NCBI RefSeq assembly: GCF_000429025.1
Contig: NZ_KE386833.1
Coordinates: 262,582-326,581 of the forward strand
Source: Actinospineispora spinosispora DSM 44797
Lineage (GTDB): Bacteria > Actinomycetota > Actinomycetes > Mycobacteriales > Pseudonocardiaceae
Direction: 5' to 3'
Length of the DNA stretch: 64,000 nt
The notes under the pieces are model-generated. The model made no database searches. It was given only the letters and a program-made list of their open reading frames with translations, and had not been told where the DNA came from. The translations under genes were made by a program, and so were the position numbers. Numbering within the stretch: the first letter of the stretch is position 1; the number at the start of each line of letters is the position of its first letter. This document shows, piece by piece, positions 59,776-64,000 of the stretch.

Positions 59776-60609
59776 TCATCCCTTCAGGCTTCCGGCGGTC
59801 AGGGCCCCGACGATGTAGCGCTGCAGCACGATGAACACCACGATCACCGGCACCACAGCCAGGATGCTGCCCGCCGCGAGGTACTGCGTGGTGATCTCGT
59901 TGCCGGTCTGCTGCAGGTTCACCACACCGACCGAGACCGGGTACAGGTTCGAGTCGTCGAGCAGGACGAACGGCACCGCGAACTGCGACCAGCTCAGCAC
60001 CGACACCACGATCGCGGCCGAGGCGATGCCGGGCGCCGCGGTCGGGAGCACGATCCACAACAGTGCCTGCCAGCGGGTGCAGCCGTCCATCATGGCGGCC
60101 TCGTCGAGCTGCGCGGGGACGGTGTCCAGGTAGTCGCGCAGGAACCAGGTGAGGAACGGCGAGGTGACCGCGACGTAGACCAGGATCAGGCCGAGGTAGT
60201 TGTTGACCAGGTCGAGCGACACGAACACCCGGTAGATCGGCACGACGAGCACGACCGGCGAGATCAGCTGGCAGGCCAGCACGAACCGGGAGAACGTCCG
60301 CTCGCCCCGGAACCGCAGCCGGGACATCCCGTACGCGGCGGGGATGCACACGGCGAGGCAGCCGATGACCGAGCCGGCCACGACGATCAGCGAGTTCAGC
60401 AGGTAGCGGCCGATGTTGGTCGTCTCCAGCACCCGGCCGTAGTTGCCCCACTGCGGGACTTCCGGAACGAGGGGCGGCGGCACGGCGGAGATCTCGGCGG
60501 CCGTGCGCAGCGACAGCGAGAACACCCACAGCACCGGGAAGGCGAACGCCACGATGACGGCGGCCATGCCCAGGTAGAGGAGGGTGTTCTGGGCCCGGTT
60601 CGACCTCAT
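59776..60609 (-). CDS. sugar ABC transporter permease, MalG-like
   Basis: 277 aa from ATG 60609, overlapping the stop of the first permease (ATGA). Six transmembrane helices; the EAA loop is LDEAAMMDGCTRWQALLWIVLPTAAPG (about 175-201). Second membrane subunit of the importer feeding the mannosidase. Confidence 0.92.
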   Translation of the reverse strand: MRSNRAQNTLLYLGMAAVIVAFAFPVLWVFSLSLRTAAEISAVPPPLVPEVPQWGNYGRVLETTNIGRYLLNSLIVVAGSVIGCLAVCIPAAYGMSRLRFRGERTFSRFVLACQLISPVVLVVPIYRVFVSLDLVNNYLGLILVYVAVTSPFLTWFLRDYLDTVPAQLDEAAMMDGCTRWQALLWIVLPTAAPGIASAAIVVSVLSWSQFAVPFVLLDDSNLYPVSVGVVNLQQTGNEITTQYLAAGSILAVVPVIVVFIVLQRYIVGALTAGSLKG

Positions 60610-61505
60610 GCCGTGGCCTCCCGCCGCGCGCTGTATCGGAAGTAGAAGCCGACCATGATCACGTTGATCAGCAGCAGGACGACCGACATGGTGGCGCCCC
60701 TGCCGAGGTTGAGCTGGTTGAACATCTGGTCGTAGACACCGAGGGCGAGCACCTCGGTCGCCGTGCCCGGCCCACCACCGGTCAGCGCCATCACCATGTC
60801 GAAGGTGTTGAACGTCTCGACCGTGATGGTGATCAGGTCGATCGCGACGAGCGGCAGTAGCACCGGCCAGGTCACCGCACGGAACGCCTGGAATGTGCCG
60901 GCTCCGTCGATGCGCGCCGCTTCGAGAAGCTCCCGCGACACCGACTGCAGACCGGCGTACATGAGGATCATGGACAGCGCGGTGCCCCGCCAGATGTTCG
61001 CCACGGTGACCGAGATCAGCGCCGCGTCCGGGTCGGACAGGAACGAGGCGTTGCCGGACAACCCGATCATGCCGCCGAGATAGTTCAGGATGCCGGCAGG
61101 CCCGTCCTGGTAGAGCAGCCGCCAGATCACCCCGATCACCACCCCGGGGATGGCCCACGCGGTCAGCACGACGGTTCTGGTCACCAGGGCGCCGCGCAGG
61201 CCTCGGCGCGCCGCGGTGTCCACCAGCAGCGCGACGGCGAACCCGAGCAACAACTGGAACACCACGCTGAACAGCACGAACAGGACGGTGACGCGCAGGA
61301 TGTCGGCGAAGTCCTGGCCGGCGACGATGCTGCGATAGGTCGCCGCCGTGTACGAGTACGGCTCCCCGGCCACCATCGTCGCATCGGTGAAGCTCAGCCG
61401 GAGGATCTCCAGGATCGGGTAGACGAACACCATCACCAGCACGACCCCGAGCGGCAGCATCCACAGCCACGGCCGGGCGAGGACGGGGTTCTCCCGGGTG
61501 GCCAT
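60606..61505 (-). CDS. sugar ABC transporter permease, MalF-like
   Basis: 299 aa from ATG 61505, overlapping the binding-protein stop by four bases. Hydrophobic start LARPWLWMLPLGVVLVMVFVYPILEILRLS and EAA loop LLEAARIDGAGTFQAFRAVTWPVLLP (about 206-231). No ATP-binding gene is found in this operon; like many actinobacterial CUT1 systems it probably borrows a shared MsiK-type ATPase. Confidence 0.92.
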   Translation of the reverse strand: MATRENPVLARPWLWMLPLGVVLVMVFVYPILEILRLSFTDATMVAGEPYSYTAATYRSIVAGQDFADILRVTVLFVLFSVVFQLLLGFAVALLVDTAARRGLRGALVTRTVVLTAWAIPGVVIGVIWRLLYQDGPAGILNYLGGMIGLSGNASFLSDPDAALISVTVANIWRGTALSMILMYAGLQSVSRELLEAARIDGAGTFQAFRAVTWPVLLPLVAIDLITITVETFNTFDMVMALTGGGPGTATEVLALGVYDQMFNQLNLGRGATMSVVLLLINVIMVGFYFRYSARREATA

Positions 61506-62803
61506 CAGACGACCTGCGCCAACGCCGCGTCGAGCGCCTCTTCCGGCTCCTTGGTCAACGAGGTGACCGAGGACAGCGCGATCTGCATCGCGGAGGACAC
61601 CTGCTGGTACTCCCGCCGCAGCGGACGCACCCGCGCGTAGCGGCGCAGATGGTCGCGGAACACCGGAGTGAACGCGTCGCCCCGGTAGGCGGGATGGTCG
61701 TACACCGGCTCCCGGGTGGGCAGGTACCCACCGAGCGTGCAGAACTTCGCCATGCCCTCGTCGGCGGCGTAGGCGTCGATCACCAGCTTCATGCTCTGGT
61801 GCACCACCTCGGGGGCCTGCGCGAAGGACGCCCAGGTCCAGCCGCCCGCGACGCACGCGTGGTTGTCGCCGGAGCGGCTCGGGATCGGGGCGGCGCCCCA
61901 TTCCTTGCCGAAGTCGCCGTTCTTCACGAGGTTCTGCAGGTCGGCGCCCTGCCAGCTGCCGCCGAGGAACATCGCCACGTTGCCGGCGAGCACGTCGGGG
62001 TTGCAGTCGTCGTCGCTGCGCAGGTTCGCCACCCGCCGGGGTGTGATCCCCTCGGTGATCAGCCGCCGGATGAAGCCCAGCCCGTCGATCATCGCGGTGC
62101 GACCGGGCCCGGATGCGAACGCGGGTGAGCCGTCCGGGTCGAGGATCTCGCCGCCCTGGGACCACAGCTGTGGCCACAACGTCGTGTTGACGCTGTCCTC
62201 GGAGCGGCTGCCGGCGAACAGGAAGTACTTGCCCTTCGCGGCGTTGGCCCGCCCGATCGACAGAACCTCGTCCCAGGACGACGGGGGAGTCGGGACCAGG
62301 TCCCTGCGGTAGTAGAGGACCCGTACGTCGGTGTTGAACTGGATGGACCTCGGCTGACCCGAACCGAGCGTCATCACCTCGCGGAACTGCGGGAACCAGC
62401 TGTCCAACGCGAGCCCCGCCTGCGCGAGCGGGCCGGTCAGGTCACCGGCGTACCTGCTGAACCGGCCGAACAGGTACGAGTCGACCTGGCCGATCTCGGG
62501 TGCTCTACCCTGCGAGGCCTGCAACAGCAGCTTGGCCATCGCCGCGGTGATGTCGCTGCTGCTCACCTCGGGTATCGGGCGCCAGCCGGTGGTGCGTTCG
62601 TACTCGGCGATCCGTGAACGGACATACGCGACGCGTTCCGGCAGCGGCGCCTGCAGTGAGTACGAGGGGATCATCTGCCAGCGAAAGCTGTGCGGTGGCC
62701 GGCCCGTTCCGCAGCCGGTCAGCGCGGCGGCGACACCGGCGGCGGCCGCCAGGCCGAGCGCTCGTCGCCTGCTCAGTGCCAGTGAAGTCCTGCGTCCCGA
62801 CAT
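61505..62803 (-). CDS. sugar-binding lipoprotein, CUT1 family
   Basis: 432 aa from ATG 62803 with GGGAGGG upstream. The signal LSRRRALGLAAAAGVAAALTGC has consecutive arginines (Tat-like) and lipobox LTGC (Cys31). Mature domain: MAKLLLQASQGRAPEIGQVDSYL, FNTDVRVLYYRRDLVPTPPSSWDE, GNVAMFLGGSWQGADL, typical of extracellular oligosaccharide-binding proteins. First gene of a four-gene operon with two permeases and the mannosidase, so mannosides are the likely ligand. Upstream, GCGTG-N7-CACGC (62876-62892) is a possible repressor site. Confidence 0.9.
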   Translation of the reverse strand: MSGRRTSLALSRRRALGLAAAAGVAAALTGCGTGRPPHSFRWQMIPSYSLQAPLPERVAYVRSRIAEYERTTGWRPIPEVSSSDITAAMAKLLLQASQGRAPEIGQVDSYLFGRFSRYAGDLTGPLAQAGLALDSWFPQFREVMTLGSGQPRSIQFNTDVRVLYYRRDLVPTPPSSWDEVLSIGRANAAKGKYFLFAGSRSEDSVNTTLWPQLWSQGGEILDPDGSPAFASGPGRTAMIDGLGFIRRLITEGITPRRVANLRSDDDCNPDVLAGNVAMFLGGSWQGADLQNLVKNGDFGKEWGAAPIPSRSGDNHACVAGGWTWASFAQAPEVVHQSMKLVIDAYAADEGMAKFCTLGGYLPTREPVYDHPAYRGDAFTPVFRDHLRRYARVRPLRREYQQVSSAMQIALSSVTSLTKEPEEALDAALAQVV

Positions 62804-62950
62804 GACGCCCTCCCGAGGACCGTCGGCCTCGTCGCCGACGCAAGATCTCTTTGTACGCCAGATGGGAGCCGTGGTGCGTGTGTTGCGCACGCGGGATATC
62901 GATTGCCGGGGAGCGCTTGTCGCCACCGCCCGAACCTGATAACTGAGAAA

Positions 62951-62996
62951 CCCGTGAGTGCCGCGGCCGCCTATGACCGGCCGCGACACTCACGGG
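62951..62996. repeat. CGTGAGTG-family hairpin in a divergent gap
   Basis: CCCGTGAGTGCCGCGGCCG (62951-62969) pairs with 62978-62996, one mismatch, 8-nt loop. Unlike the others it lies between divergent genes, about 150 bp upstream of the sugar-binding gene and 80 bp before the NYN gene, where a terminator for neighbouring genes makes no sense. Confidence 0.65.
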
Positions 62997-63076
62997 GTCG
63001 AGGGCGCCGGAGAGCCGCGCCCGGGCTGCCGAGGTGTCGGCCGTACGCTGCGGGCAGACAGCCTTGGGAGCGTGCA

Positions 63077-64000
63077 GTGGCCAACGATGATGAACGAATC
63101 GCCTTGTTTCTCGACTACGAGAACCTCGCGATCGGCGCGCGCGACGGGCTGGGGGTCACCCCGTTCGACTTCGGCCCGATCGCGGATGCACTGGCCGAGC
63201 GCGGGCGGGTCGTGTCGCGCCGCGCGTACGCGGACTGGTCTGCCTTCAGCGACGACCGCAGGCTGCTCGCGCGGGCCCAGGTCGAGCTGATCGAGATCAC
63301 CCAGCGCATCGGCGGCTCGCGCAAGAACGCCGCGGACATCAAGCTGGCCGTCGACGCGATCGAGCTCGCCTACGAGCGCGGCTTCATCACGACGTTCGCG
63401 ATCGGCACCGGGGACTCCGACTTCACCCCGCTCATGCACAAGCTCCGCGAGATGGACAAGCGGGTGATCGGGATCGGGGTGCAGTCCTCGACCTCGGCGC
63501 TGTTGCCGCCGGCCTGCGACGAGTTCCTGTTCTACGACCGGCTGCCCGGCGTCGAGGCGACACCCGTGCCGCGGCGGAGCAGAGGCGGCCGCGGCCGGTC
63601 CTCGGCGGGCTCGGCAGCCACCCCGATCCCGGCGTCCGAGGAGACCCCGGCGACCGAGCAACCGACCGAGGCCGTCACCGGGCGCACCGGCGAGCCGATC
63701 AGCGTCACGTTCGTCGAACCGGTCGCCGGCGACAGCGTCGTCGACGAGCCTGCCAAGACCGGCGAGGACCGCGACGTGGGCGCGGTCCTGGCCCGCACTC
63801 TCGCCGGTCTGCAGCGCCACTCCGACGGGCCGGTGCTCGCGTCGCGGCTCAAGCGGGCGGTGCTGCGCAAGGACCCGACGTTCGACGAGGCCGACCACGG
63901 TTTCCGTGGCTTCGGCGAGCTGCTGCGCAACCTGGAGAACCAGCGGGTCATCGCATTGCGCCCCGGCTCGGCCCAGGGTGACCCGGAGGTCTCCTTCCCC
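63077..64000 (+). CDS. NYN-domain (LabA-like) protein with C-terminal OST-HTH/LOTUS region, partial
   Basis: 308 codons present; the 3' end is beyond the window. GTG at 63077 with GGGAG eight nt upstream. NYN (PIN-like) nuclease domain at residues 1-150: IALFLDYENLAIG, ADIKLAVDAIELAY and TGDSDFTPLMHKLRE hold the acidic metal-binding residues, and VIGIGVQSSTSALLPPACDEFLFYD closes the fold. A disordered linker (160-235) leads to VGAVLARTLAGLQRHSDGPVLASRLKRAVLRKDPTFDEADHGFRGFGELLRNL, an OST-HTH/LOTUS domain. Predicted RNA-binding or RNase function. Confidence 0.85.
   Translation, partial: MANDDERIALFLDYENLAIGARDGLGVTPFDFGPIADALAERGRVVSRRAYADWSAFSDDRRLLARAQVELIEITQRIGGSRKNAADIKLAVDAIELAYERGFITTFAIGTGDSDFTPLMHKLREMDKRVIGIGVQSSTSALLPPACDEFLFYDRLPGVEATPVPRRSRGGRGRSSAGSAATPIPASEETPATEQPTEAVTGRTGEPISVTFVEPVAGDSVVDEPAKTGEDRDVGAVLARTLAGLQRHSDGPVLASRLKRAVLRKDPTFDEADHGFRGFGELLRNLENQRVIALRPGSAQGDPEVSFP

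Noticed and set aside
1..64000. tRNA, rRNA, insertion sequence, prophage or biosynthetic gene cluster
   Set aside because: I saw no tRNA-like cloverleaf, rRNA, transposase, integrase, phage structural gene, PKS or NRPS in either strand.

Overview
The window reads as one stretch of a high-GC actinobacterial chromosome, most likely from the Pseudonocardiales (Amycolatopsis/Lentzea/Saccharothrix-like). The evidence is a mycothiol gene (mshC), a complete Pup-proteasome locus (mpa, dop, pup, prcB, prcA, pafA, pafB, pafC), an XRE/DUF397 pair, a SoxR-type regulator and GTG starts throughout. Gene order from mshC to pepQ follows the M. tuberculosis Rv2130c-Rv2089c region with insertions, so the first ~44 kb is conserved backbone. 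The last ~17 kb is accessory carbon and nitrogen catabolism.

Layout. 1-3.3 kb: N-terminus of a sensor kinase diverging from a nitrate/sulfonate-type ABC importer. 3.5-7.8 kb: a PheC-like lipoprotein, mshC, an FMN reductase diverging from a SoxR-type regulator, and a PAC2 protein. 7.9-13.6 kb: metH, a HAD phosphatase, hisE, hisG. 13.7-18.3 kb: a RecB/Cas4-like Fe-S nuclease, a very unusual Ser/Asp-rich membrane protein, and trmI. 18.4-31.1 kb: the Pup-proteasome locus, interrupted by VOC, AraC and MarR genes and by an opposed PAP2/diacylglycerol-kinase gene. 31.3-37.9 kb: tatA, tatC, a DUF397/XRE pair, helY and a DUF4333 protein. 38-44.2 kb: a 5'-3' exonuclease, a 4-TM protein, a lysX-like fusion with its two halves in swapped order, and an Xaa-Pro peptidase. 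44.2-45 kb: a 676-bp imperfect palindrome with no gene in it. 45-50.5 kb: small proteins, a class III cyclase, a glycosyltransferase, a DMT transporter and an NDH-2-like enzyme. 50.6-62.8 kb: solute symporter/IclR/uronate dehydrogenase, AbgT/M20 peptidase, and GH38 mannosidase with a sugar ABC importer. The right edge cuts an NYN/OST-HTH protein.

How the genes work together. Dop deamidates the C-terminal Gln of Pup, PafA ligates Pup to lysines, Mpa unfolds pupylated substrates through its C-terminal GQYL tail into the PrcA/PrcB core, and PafB/PafC is a WYL-domain transcriptional regulator. TatA/TatC exports folded proteins; one sugar-binding lipoprotein here carries a Tat-type signal. hisE/hisG and metH are biosynthetic.

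Besides genes, the window is full of long hairpins placed in gene junctions. Three near-identical 66-bp units, a family of hairpins whose arms begin CGTGAGTG, a 68-bp perfect palindrome and the giant palindrome all lie between genes. Every convergent gene pair with more than about 40 bp between the stops has one. A second recurrent signal is a TANNNT hexamer 6-8 nt before the start codon of about 14 genes that lack a Shine-Dalgarno sequence, which predicts leaderless mRNAs. The clearest case is a SoxR-box promoter with a 19-bp spacer.
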